From positions 62,001 through 126,000 of the forward strand of contig CANNZV010002504.1 in assembly GCA_947561585.1 (NCBI GenBank): a stretch of DNA of 64,000 nt, given 5' to 3'. Shown here in pieces: positions 45,861 to 58,513 of the stretch. The position numbers and the translations under genes were made by a program. Numbering within the stretch: position 1 is the stretch's first letter; each line of letters begins with the position of its first letter. The stretch is from Caprella mutica. Lineage: Eukaryota > Arthropoda > Malacostraca > Amphipoda > Caprellidae. The notes under the pieces are model-generated. The model made no database searches. It saw nothing but the letters and a program-made list of their open reading frames with translations, and was not told where the DNA came from.

Positions 45861-45866
45861 TAGAAT

Positions 45867-46330
45867 AGTTACACCTCTTTTTAATTTCTATAGAACTTTT
45901 CTAATCAAAGAAAATGGGGCGGAAAAGGGTAACAAAATCAAAATACTGAAAATCTGAAAAACAATAAATTAAAGTGTCGATTGTAATTTTGTAAATTGTA
46001 ATACATCTGAATATAATAAAGTTTTGACTAGATAGTTGGTAGACGGATAAAGTATTTATTAAACCATAAATTTAAAGAGGTCGTTGTAGCGATCTGCATG
46101 TCCGGTAGAATGGACAATTTTTGCTCTTTGTAAAAAAAATTATTGATACATCTTTATTGATAAAATATTGTCTTTTTACAACATAACTCACAGACGAACA
46201 GGCTGTAAGTAATTAAAAAAGTAAAAATATACAGTACAATATTGGAAATCAAGCCCGTAGGTATATAAGTATTTAGAGAATACTTTTCGGTGGTTCCCGT
46301 TTAAAAATCGTCTGCTGTAGAAGCTTTACC
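45867..46330 (+). repeat. Dispersed repeat family B, copy 2, directly after family A
   Basis: AGTTACACCTCTTTTTAATT, CTAATCAAAGAAA and GTCGTTGTAGCGATCTGCA match the reverse complement of 4776-5056; the final AAATCGTCTGCTGTAGAAGCTT part is separated by ~155 bp not present in copy 1. Families A and B abut here, which suggests they could be parts of one larger element. Confidence 0.6.
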
Positions 46331-49300
46331 TGTAGTTATTTCAATATTTCGTGTAACTTTAAGAATGCAAATACAGTGAGCACTAATAATACGAAGCTCT
46401 TTTTAAGTAAATAAGTTATAAGATGGTCAGTATAACTCATTTTTTATTGCCGAAGAGAAAACTGAATTTTTGGTCATAGAAATATGTTATTTTATGATGT
46501 TCAGGTTTTTACATTTGATGTTTTCTTTCTAAACCCACAGTTCAAAAAACGTATTATAAATAAGATTCATAATTCAATATTTTGACTATAAATCATGATG
46601 TTATTAATTTTAAACCCTGTCTTACATAAATTAAAATTATTTAATATTTTACCAATACTCCATTGAAAACATATATATATCTATTGAATAGTTCGGCCAT
46701 AACAATGTATGGTTATGAATAGTTTAAAAGCATATAGAAGATATTTGTTTAACACTAGAATAAGACCACAGTTCATAAAGTATAGTTCTTTAAGCGTTTT
46801 TTAGCGTGTTGAGGGAGCGAATGGATCGTTCTAGAGTGCGGCTGAATTTTAAGGTAACTTATGAATGATCTGTGCTACACATTTTAAAACTAAATCTTAC
46901 ACTTTCATTATATATTAATAATTCTTTACCTATGGAGATAGAAAATTGAACATGACACAGTGGAAAACTCTATTAAATGGAAAGTATACTGGAATAACAG
47001 TAGAAATGAATAAAAAAAAATCGAAGGAATTTTAAGTCATAATCAAAAATTTACTGTTTGTAAAGAAATACTTGAGGATTCTATTCAATTTCTTTATCTA
47101 ATTCTTCCTTAAAACTAAATTTTATTATGAAATTCCGTTAACTTCAAAGCTATCAATATTGAGTTACATAATTTACGGTGATAGACAATTGATGGATGAA
47201 ATTTTTTTTCGAAGAAGATACAATTTACCACAGCATTTGTCGTAATTTAGGGAAAAAATTGAGCCACCTCAGTCTACAATAAGTAAGTTAAGGTTTGGAT
47301 TTGCAATTTTTTATGTTGCAGATACCAGTCTCTCTGTAACTTCTAGACTCGTGTTCTAGATCACCTAACCAGTGATCAAATAAAATTCAAGCCCAGGTGA
47401 TTTCAGTTAGGTAGGCATCGATATAAACATCACAGATCGAATGATTGCGAGACAAATAACAGTTGGGAGCTGTGTTATCAATCCAAATGCTCTAGAAATA
47501 GGTAGCTAGGAATAATCCTACGCTCGTCCAGCTTATTATCGGCAGATAGAATCGATGCCTCGGAGTTACATGGAAGCTTCTTGACTACAGATTCCATCTT
47601 TGACTACCAATTAAATTAATCGTTACAGATCTTTGTTGAGAATTGGATTGACTAATAAGTATCATTACCAGGAAGATTTTGTATATTATTTGAAGAAAGA
47701 TAGCTTATTGAGATACAATACAAGACAGATAATGTATGTTATAAGAATTAAATGATCATACTCATGAATCTGAATTTAACAGGTTTGTCAATATCAATTG
47801 GTTTTCATTTGAAGAAAATTTGTAAATCATATAAATTTTATAACTTATAAATGCTATAATGTATTGAATAAAATATTTATAAAACGAAATTTATCAAAAA
47901 CAAAATAGATTCAAGAGTAAATTTATTGCAACAAAAATTATGAAATGATAAAGATAAATTTCGTTATACTCCAACCACTGTTTTGATTACTCTCAATAAC
48001 TGGAAATACACAACTAGATGTGTATTAATCCAAAATGTAGATAATTTGATGATTTCTCGTCAATGATCTTTCATTATTGGGAAGCTAATAATAGCTCCTG
48101 ACATCTGATATGAAACGTACAAACATCATTCAGACGAAAGAAGTTCTTTCTTGTAGAAACAGTGGCGGTCTTTCAAACCTCATCAATCATCGATAAATTA
48201 GGTGACACGACAGCCAGAGTGCGAAACGTGGTGTCTTTTTGTGCCGAACATATCTTGATTGCGCTCAGTGAAATTGGCTGCAATTTGCCAGGTAATAGGT
48301 GAGATTCATCATCATGATCATTTATAAAATTTGCGCTAAGGATGTCGGTTAATTGAAAAGTAATATTAGCAATTTAATGCTTGCTTCTCACGTGTAAAGA
48401 TTAATAGGTGTGATTACAGGTATGGTATACTCCTTTATTTGACGTAATAATTTCTCTTGATTGATTTATAATTATAATGAATATTTCCCATCATGTTAAA
48501 TTCTTTAGATAGAGTAATTAGTTGAGTAGCATTGAGCAGAAAATACCTACTGACCGCACCGACACAAGTTCCATTGTGGAGTTTCTGAAAAGACTCGCCG
48601 ATATCTGGTCCCAATCGAGTTCACATTTACAAGAGTTACGCTGTGTTTCCTTGCTCGAACACTGCACTTCCGAATGATAAGATCCGATAAAATCAACATA
48701 TCGTGTATACTTTGTACCGTCAATGACTGCTGCGGTAATCAGATACGACGTGAAATTACAGGCATTACGCAGAGTTGAATTAGGGTTGACGAGAGGTAGG
48801 TAATCATTGTACTCAACTATTATTATATATTCTTTATTTTAGCAGGAATATCATCATGGTGAGCACTTATAGCCATAAGTTAATGAACGCTGACAGTGAA
48901 ATTACATAATTAACAATAAAATTCGCCAAGATACCCATCTGTTTCCCAACTTATAAAAACTGGAAATCATTAACAACCTACTAAATACAGGTTCCTTAAT
49001 TACGGAGGATGAAAACCCTTTTGCGGCATTTATTGCTGTGTAAATTACATTAAGAAACTCTAATATTTACATAGCAGTCCATTGATGGAGCTCTTGTCTA
49101 TTCTTCTTCTAAACAAATACCTAACAAAGCTGATCATTGTTCGGTAGGACTCATTTTGATCAGTTGGTTTTGAGCGAGTGGTTGCTATTGTTCAGCTTCC
49201 TGCAGTTGCGGTCAATCAGCTAGAACACTAGCAATGATGGCAAAGGGAAGGAAATTAAACAGAATAATTGTTGTACAGGCTAACTGATATACCCTACTTC

Positions 49301-52300
49301 TCTAGCGGCAAATTGAATAAAATAGGTATAGCTATGGTAACTGAATACAGGAGAATATATCGATATCTAATTAACACGCTTGTTTATAAATGATACTTTA
49401 ACTGTAATTCAAATTAGTGTATCAAAATCTATTATATTTAAAATAATAATAAAATAATATAAAATATTGAAATGGTGGAGAACTGAAAAAAATATAAGTT
49501 GGATTATTTTGAAAAAAAACCCTCACAATTTAACATTTTACTGCAATTTGTATCATTTATTTGATACAAATTGAAGAAAATGAAATAAATCTTGGACAAT
49601 TTTTTTTTCATAACACAAAATATTTTTATGTTTGAAAATTTACTATGATCCTCCATCAATAAAAGTGCAATTTTTTTAGTGCAAATTCAGATTTTTGTTG
49701 TATTGTGTATTCTATTGTTTTATTTTTCTTGATTTGATAAAGGAATCTTCTAGTGAAACAACCATTAATCGTAATAAACAAAGTGCATAGCGAAGAGTTA
49801 AATAATGGATGGAACTGTAATAATATATTTATACAATAAAAAATAATTGGAATAATTTTGTATGATATAATTTTGAGTAAATCATCTAAAATAGTCTTAC
49901 AAAATAAATATATTTTGTCAAATTTTAACCATGATTTAATTGTATGTTTAAAATTTAGATGATTTTATATGTTTAAAAACTAATTTAAAGTAATTCAATC
50001 AAACAACTATAGACAAAATCTCTGCAATATATAAAATATACCAATATATAAAATATACCACAAAAGAGAATGCTTATTCATGATTTAAATACGTTGAGAA
50101 AAATAGTAATTTTAGGCAATAGGAAAATAACAAAAAAAAATCACTTTTTTCTCCATAAGAAATGTAATTTTCAAGACTTGGGATGATTCCACATACTAGA
50201 TAACCAGTAAACAGTTTAAGTAGACTAATTATAGTAATGCTTGTAACTTTTGATCTCCTCTGCCAAAGTACAGGGTTTAGTTAGGTAGACATACACTGTG
50301 TTCATGCTGCCTACCTTTCAGAGCAGGGCATTCATTTAGGTTTACTCACTGATGGAAAGATCGGCACCTTGCGTTAGAGTTGCTCTACCTATAATTCATT
50401 AACCTATTCATTAAAGTGTTACATTTTGACTTTCAGAGATGATAGGATTGTAGTGATAGAAAGGAAGCCATGGCTGAAGTTTTAACAATTTAAAAGGTAT
50501 GGTTATAAATTCTCCAACAAAATTACCTTTTTTTTACTTGTGCTAATTTATAGAGTTTGATTGATTTCTAAACATGGACTTTTTAAATTAGTTTTTTCAG
50601 TAGATATCGTGTTCATGGAGGCGTCGATAACGCATTCAATAAATAACAATTTACCATCACATGTTATATTTACACATGTCATAAATAGGTAAAAACAGTT
50701 TAATAGGAGTAATAATAAGAACATTATTGAAATAAGGTGGTAATATTGTAATCACACTTGTTCTATCGAAAATCTTAAAGTCCGTCAAATAAATACATAG
50801 TCGTAACTATTGATCAGTTTGTACCCGAACTTGAATATTAACTTCTCATGCAAATAATTCAGAGTATAAGAATGGAAATTACGATTATTAAACGTAACAT
50901 CTACTTTCATTTATTATGATAGATAATATGATCATACAACAATCTTACAATTCATTTGAATATTCTATTCAGCAAATATTTTTACCAGTAAAATTCATGT
51001 GAATATATAATTATGAAAACTGGATTGCTGAACAATAAAGAGCAGTAACAGCATTAGAAATTTAGGTACTCACAGAATCTTGGTGTTCATTTGAAAATTT
51101 TGCATATCACAAAATGATCTGAAAAAACAAGATGGCGCTTTGGGTAAATCGTCTATGTTTTTGATATCGTAGGTATTGGAGTTCGATTGAATATACAACG
51201 TCTTAATTTTTTTTAAAATAACATTCTGTTTATTTAGAAGCAGATAGATGATAGATTCCGGTGCCGAGTGATGTAGAACCATAGAGTAATGATATTATGT
51301 TGAACATGCAGTTTGTTGACCAAACAGGAAAATTCTGGTGCGAAATTTCACAGTTTAAATCAAGGGGTAGGTGCTGTATAATTAAGAAGTGAGTGTTTTG
51401 ACCTAAATTACAGTCTTCTTAATAAAAGAATTGTTTCACGTAAATAAAAGTTAATCGTTATTTTATAAGAGGAAGAGAATTTTTTATACATAATATAGGT
51501 TTTCATTCGAAGTATGGCCATTATGTACAGAGTGGAAGTGAACAAAAACAAAAACAATAGAGAATCTTCCATTTAATTGAATACTCGTCTTTTAAAGTAG
51601 CTATATAATTTGTGGTGCTTATTTGGAATTTATCTCTATCTAGTATGTGTTGACCAATTTAATTTGTTCATATTTTGTCGGGTTTGAAAAAAATTAGCAT
51701 TTTGAAAGGCAATATAATTTAATTATATGCGAGTGAAACGCTGTTTAACTGATGTACGTGATTCAATTTTCATTGGAAATTTGCTCAAAAGTTTTAAATA
51801 TCGGATCTTTTTTTTTTAATTTAATAATTTTGCATTTTAAAATAATTGAAAACTGTAGAGAGAATATATTGAAAGAATGAAGATAGTATATGTTGTCTTA
51901 ATTATTATTTAAAAACTTCTAGTTTCACATAATTGCAGCCTATCGCTTTTTAAAATCTTGGTTATCAACATCAATAAAATATCATAAAGATTTAACCTCT
52001 TTCATTCAAATTATTTAAGATACTCTCATTCTTGTAATTTTGTTCTAATTTATTAAAATTATACTATCATAACCAACTTTACATTCAATAACGATTCGTT
52101 CCACAGCCTATGACGAATATAAACATTTCCAGAATTTTGCTAATTCTTAGATATTTTCCGCTTCCATACACCATATATTCATTGAAGCATATCAGCATAT
52201 TGTAAATAACGTCCAAAGCGGTCAATGGGGGTATTTTCTGACTCTTCGCTCAGAGCAGCAAGACAAATTATAATCGCTCTTACAGAACCAGAAAGTGTAA

Positions 52301-55300
52301 TTAAAATCTAGCAATGGTGAATTTTCCTCATTCTTAAACGACCGTGAAAACGTTCTGTGTTCAATTAAGCATTAAATTTTGTATATTCGGAATGGACCTT
52401 TTACATGCTCGACCGATTGATTTACCTAATGACACACATGCATACTTCTGCTGTGAGGAAAACCGAATTAGAACTTGTTTTAGCCTTCTGTATCCTGTTC
52501 TCAGAGGTAAACCTTTTGTATCAGGTACCAGTACGTTCTGACATTTTTACACTAATTTAGGCAAATTAGAAATTTCTTCCAATTGAGCGAGGGGGAAATG
52601 GTGGCGTAGAAATCGCGTAACTCTCTGTTCGATGACTGTGCCTGCAATCTGGCATCATTAAAGCACCTCGGTCATTCTGGCTAATCGTCCGAAAGCCCTC
52701 ATTATTAATTAAACATGCGTAAGATTAGTGACAATCATGATCCATTGGCACAAACATATCCTTTGCTATCTGCAATCACTTGAGATACGACACTCTAGAG
52801 TTGGATAATGGCCATTTCCATGGAGCTAATTGCCTTATTGGTGGTTTGGACTGGTAGGTATCAGGATGAATTTTGTTTATTTATGTTTCTCTGCATATTC
52901 ATGCATCATTCAGACGTGAGGTATAGAGGTAGAAGTTGATATGTTATGCTGGTACGATGCTGATGTTTTTTAGTGTTCTGCCTTTGCTTGTTACTGTGGA
53001 AAAATTGAATAGCTCAAAGTTGAAGAATCGCTTTCATGAATAATCATTAAAATCCATTCTTTGAATTAGAGAAACTAGTTTCAATATCATAAATTTTAAA
53101 CATATAGGTATTTTTCAAAAGCTATCTTATTATTTACAGATAATTAACTTTAAACTTCATTTCCATGAACTTATTGATAAAATATAATAAATATTGAGAT
53201 GATTTGACCACTTTAATCACAGCTAGGGTAATTTTAACATAGCATTTTCTCGTGTACATAATCTAAGAACTCTAGGTATTCATCCACGAAATTGAAATTA
53301 GGTCTTTCTTTATATTTTTACTATCTATAACAATACAAATTTCAATTTATTCGGAAACAGGATTAGAGTTCAAACACTAATGTATATTAAATATATTTGA
53401 AGACTACCTAAATCAAAATATATATCATATATATGAATGAAAGAAAATACGTAGAATCTGGAATTTTTTTTAAAATTAAATCAATTATATTGAATTATTC
53501 GTTAATCTGCACACTACTCAAAAAAATTTATTGAGCTAAAATTGGAAGAAATTAACTCTGTCTGTAGTTGATGAATATCATTTAATGTGTTTATTTTCCT
53601 ATTTAAAGTTAGTAATTTCTGCTATTCAAATTGTCCATGGTGATTGTACACAATATAATTTACGATAAAAAGTTTATCTGTTAGGTATAAAAAGTTTCCT
53701 ATAAAAACACACCATTCGACAAAGAAATGTTATATATGAACATTGATAGAAAAACAATTGAGTTTTTATAGAATCATCAATGCTTTTCTACGATAAAAAC
53801 ATTTAGCGTTTTGTCTGTCGATGTGGTAACTTCCTCTGCAACATTGATATCTTTATATCCTTTCGAACCTAAGTGAAGAGGCGTAAAACTATCAACCACC
53901 TCATAATTCATACAGCACTGCTAAATTGAATAATCAGGCCCTACACACATCAAAGGAAACTGAAGTCTGCCCCTATCCTAGTATTATCTTTATGACATCA
54001 TCACGTATATGACGCAATGCACCATAATTGCCCAGTCCATTAGTATGCAATTAAAGTATAGAGGATGTACAGATCGTGTTAGTTGGCAACCATTAATGCC
54101 TTAGCTTTTCTGCGGACACGAAGAAGATAAAGATGATTGCTCGCTTCCGACTGACTGCGTTAAGCTATAGGATACTACTTACTTTTATTTAAAGCATTCG
54201 ATTACTGGTGTTTTTTCATTTGTAGCAGATCGGTTTCCTCGATGGATGAGTTAACCTATGACTGGTTGGTGTGTTGAGGCACAATAACATACAATTAGGT
54301 CGGAGTACTGTAGGCAATCGAATGAGTTGTTCTGCTAGATATCAACTGAGACAGAAATTAAAGTGGAGCCATTGAATATTAAGAGGGACTATTCTATAGA
54401 CTCAACTTCTTCAAACTGGACCGAACCTAAAATACAGTTTCCTAATTGATTTGTTTGTAAATCTATAAAAATTTATCTAATTGAACTTTGTTTTTGATTA
54501 AGAAATTACCTATACTATCGTAGTACTTCGCTGGTTCCTTAGGTAGCTCCAAAATATTACGTTAGTATTGCCAAATTGAAGTCCTATGTACCAACCCTAT
54601 CTCGAAATCTGCTCTTCGCTACACAGTACATCAGCAATTGGTCTGTAGCACACATTACCATATGCAAATGTGAATGATTTTATCACAGGGATGCAGACAC
54701 TGGGCATATCTCACTTAGTTACGGATGCTAATTGTACACCTGAAGTCGTTTGGAAATGCAAATAGTGTCAGTTGGAGCTCGTTGAGGAGAACTAAGCAGT
54801 ACCTATGAAGTTATCAACTGATTAGTCCCAGCACGCCTTTTTTACGCTTCTGCAAACGCTGTCAGAACATGGAAATAAACTGAAAACAAGGTGATAATTG
54901 AAGGTTTTGGCTCAAGATGTTACACTACTTGAACAGTACTGTCAGCAACAGATAGGTTTACAGTTCTGCCATCTTGCGGAAACAGCTAGTTTCGTATGTT
55001 AATACCTAGCACTTTATAATCTAATACGCGTGTAAAATTTTTAACGATCGACGTGAATGAAATTAATGGCCCCATTTTAGATAATATTTACGTATATAAA
55101 TGATCGATATGTTCTCTGGAAGTAGATATTTCATAACTAGTTTTCATCATACGAATATTATTTTATTTTATTTTTCTTACAATAAATAATTTTTCTTACT
55201 TTTTCTTACCAATGATTTTTAAAATTAATTTCCAATTCTGTAACCTATAGAATATTTAAACTACAAAATTCATAAAGAAACAGTCATCGTTAAACATGGA

Positions 55301-55800
55301 GCAGTTTTCTAATTAATTTTAGCGTACAACTTTTCAATAAGAATCTATATACTTAGTCAGTGTGTAACATTTCCAATAGATAAACTAGGTTTCCCTTTTG
55401 CACGGTAATAACCTTAACCTATTCCTTGTCTATAATCAATTACTAACCGTCTGCACCACCCAAAACTCTAACCCTTATACCACCCTGCTATAAGGGCTAG
55501 ATTAGCCCATTCATCGCCCGGAAAAGGTTAACCGAGTAATACGTACGCCTTGCCTATACTTTATTGATTATCACCAAGATGATCAATGCAAGAAACAAGA
55601 GAAATGGAGCAAACGAGTGTGTGTCTCGCAACCACATCCCATACTATTTTCTAATGATCATTTTCGCATTATTGTCGCGGAGTTGCTTCTTATCAATACA
55701 GATAATCTCAATCGGCGGCTTTTCCCCTGTGTGAGTATAGTAATGTGAAGGCACCCTAGTTTATAGATGTATAGTGTTGTGAGGTGTTGAAAATTAGTAA
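46331..55800. other. Gene-free region, part 1: AT-rich filler with higher-complexity islands
   Basis: I see no ORF with protein-like composition and no exon series. Blocks of higher complexity stand at about 47330-47660, 48130-48830, 49080-49270, 50260-50410, 52200-52870, 53870-54300, 54530-54990 and 55390-55760, separated by AT-rich stretches. An octamer ATGCAAAT occurs near 54662-54670. The islands are candidates for conserved non-coding (enhancer) sequence; TAGGTAG occurs at 47408, 47499, 50282, 50385 (reverse), 53404 (reverse) and 54540. Confidence 0.5.
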
Positions 55801-55808
55801 TGAAATTA

Positions 55809-55974
55809 GGGTTGTGCTTTTAAATCATAGATTTTAAGAATATCACGGACGAAGCGAAATAAGATGGTATCGATTACTATATACCGCTGGTTTAGAACGA
55901 TTCTATACTGTTTAATTCTCTCCGTCTATTATATTTTCGGGATCTATAATTTTAAAAGCATATTGTCACTACCC
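55809..55974. mobile_element. MITE, GGGTTGTGAC family, copy 3
   Basis: TA-GGGTTGTGCTTTTAAATC at the left, GCATATTGTCACTACCC-TA at the right; interior with ATTTTAAGAATATCACGGACGA and CTCTCCGTCTAT. Closest relative is the copy at 58342. About 166 bp. Confidence 0.8.
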
Positions 55975-55976
55975 TA

Positions 55977-58341
55977 ATGATGATCATCAATGCATATGAA
56001 CAAGAGAAAATGAAACCTGATAAAAATTGTAACGAAAATGAAATTATGCAATAATCCTTTATCATTTTATATGTTCCCATAGCATATTTCGTATTGTGTT
56101 GTCTATTTACCATGTTCCATTTCAAGAAATCCCATCTAATCCATATTCTATTACAGTGATTTAAAATTCAATTATTGAAGCCCATACAATTGTATTGTTT
56201 TGACAAGATTGCACCATCACAAATGGTATGATTTTAGCCAGGAAAACACGGTGAAGGTTGGCAGTTTCAACAGTTTACGAGGTTAAAAGACTCATTGCTA
56301 ATGTAAATAAATTGAAAATAACTAAGGAAGTAAACACGATTGATTGTTATTTTATATACCATTTTGAGGGGAAACTACAGTTGCAATCCTTAGTGTGTGA
56401 CACAAATACAGGATCTTCATTATTCATGAAGGATATGTTTAAATTGTATGTTTTGGGAGAATTATCATTTATCTAGAACATGCTATTGAATTATTTTTTA
56501 TAAAAATAGGGTTATATGATATGTTAGTTGGTTTAAATGGTACCTATATTACTGCTTTTAATATATTGTTCCCATTGATCAAGTGACTGCATTTTTACTA
56601 CAGACAATTGAAGGTGGGCGTGCCCATTTCTACCTATAGTTTAAATGTCACCAAAACACATAGGTATATATATAATACATAGTTATATATATAATACATG
56701 TAGGTATAACAGGGGGAAAATTACCTATTGATCTGTTTCACATCATTGGCAGTTCCATGACAATCTACTTAGTATTTAAATTTAATTAGTATATTACAAC
56801 TTTAAATTCATATATATATATATATTTTTTTTTGATGATAAAAAAAGTGACCTCGTTTTTTCAAAGCATAGCAATATTGGTTTATTATAATAAGAGGTTC
56901 TAGTAATAAATTACCATTTATTTATATATACGTGTGAATATATTTATGTCGAAAAAAAGAAGAGATTTTTTACTATACTCATATTTATACAAGCGAATTA
57001 ATTATGATTTTGTTTATGATTCTTTGATAGAATCTTTTACTATTATCCGTTTATCGTTAGAGTGATCATATTTAGCCTCTTACACTAAGCATAAAAACCT
57101 TTTTGTCGACCTATATAAAGGCTTAAATAATAATTATAATTGAGTAATTAAACAATTAAGGTAAAAATTTTATGTTTTTTTATAATTCTTTATATTTTTA
57201 CAATGCCTAAGAGTTCAGTGTAGATCAGTGGTAAACGTGACGAATAGAATGGTGTTTTCCATTATTTATATTCAATTAATATCAAATAAATTTAAACATT
57301 TCACAAATATCAATTATCATCAAGATTTTTTTTTCAAATTTCTACTTTCATTGTAGTTTAAAAAACTTTAAAATACCTAGATGAGACTACCTAGTTTAAA
57401 TTTTGAAACCTACCCATTCTTCAATACCTAATTATAAGAGCGCTCTTTTCAAGATAATGACTATTTTCAATTACTTGTCGTGTTAACAGTCAGTATTATA
57501 TTATTGCGTCTCACTTCCTTTTAATAACAGAAATTAAGCCATTCCCTTTCATTTCCAATTAATCGTAAAAGGGCAAGATGATTGATATGCTACCTAGTCA
57601 CGGGATGTTCGGTCCCATCCAAAAGCGCGACAGATGGAACCCAGGCGTCCGGATCGGCAGAAGAAACGCAGACTGTACCTACCCGACATATATACTATTA
57701 TTATGCACAGTAGCTAATGTGTAATGACATAACGAGCTGAGAATCAGAAACCTCACAGGAATTAAGCATGTACGCACACATCAATTTAATAATTGAAACG
57801 GAAATAGGAAAGGTAATACGTCGCTCCAAAATATCGGCTGCAATCGATCTAATCTCTAGGTAGGTTGCCAATCGACAAGTAGCATATCAAAGTGTGACAG
57901 CCAACTCACTGAAGAACATTGCTGTTGTACGATATATAGGCAACAGTCTTCAAAATTATGACGATAGAAGCATTTACGCCCAAATAGTACGCTCGACAGC
58001 GTCAATGGCGGCTAATGATATTATTAGGCCGAAGTAAGCTGCGCAATCATCTACTGTACCTTCATGCTTTATAATTCTACCTACTCTATTGATTGACTCC
58101 GAGTGTGAGTGCAAGAGTGATAAAAAGTACAAAGCAGGAAGCCTCTTGATATGTTTTATACACAAATGACTTCCAATTATGTGACATTGTAGCATGGAAG
58201 TGAAGGGTGATTACAACTTGATGTAATGTGAGCAACACGGGTACTTTGATCGTCTATTTCTTGTTATCGAATTGATGAGCATGGCAGTCGATGAATAAAT
58301 TACCAGTAAGGTATTGTATTACATTTCAATTGATTTCAATA
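55977..58341. other. Gene-free region, part 2
   Basis: AT-rich with TATATA runs to 57350, then a higher-complexity island at 57530-58270 (GC-richer, unique). No supported gene. TAGGTAG or its complement occurs at 56630, 57387, 57590, 57857 and 58077. Confidence 0.45.
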
Positions 58342-58513
58342 GAGTTGTGGCAATATGCTTTTAAAATCATAGATCTTAAGAACAACATCGACGAAATGAA
58401 ATGGTATCGAATACTATATATACCGATGGTTTAGAACGATTCAGTGCTGTTTAATTCTCTCCGTCTATAATATTTTCGGGATCTATGATTTTGAAAGCAT
58501 ATTGTCACAACTC
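58342..58513. mobile_element. MITE, GGGTTGTGAC family, copy 4
   Basis: TA-GAGTTGTGGCAATATGC at the left and GCATATTGTCACAACTC at the right; interior ATCTTAAGAACAACATCGACGA and a TAGAACGATTCAGTGCTG segment shared with copy 3. About 172 bp, non-coding. Confidence 0.78.

Noticed and set aside
52344..52541. 65-codon ORF with several cysteines
   Set aside because: No signal peptide or family pattern; length is expected by chance in such DNA.
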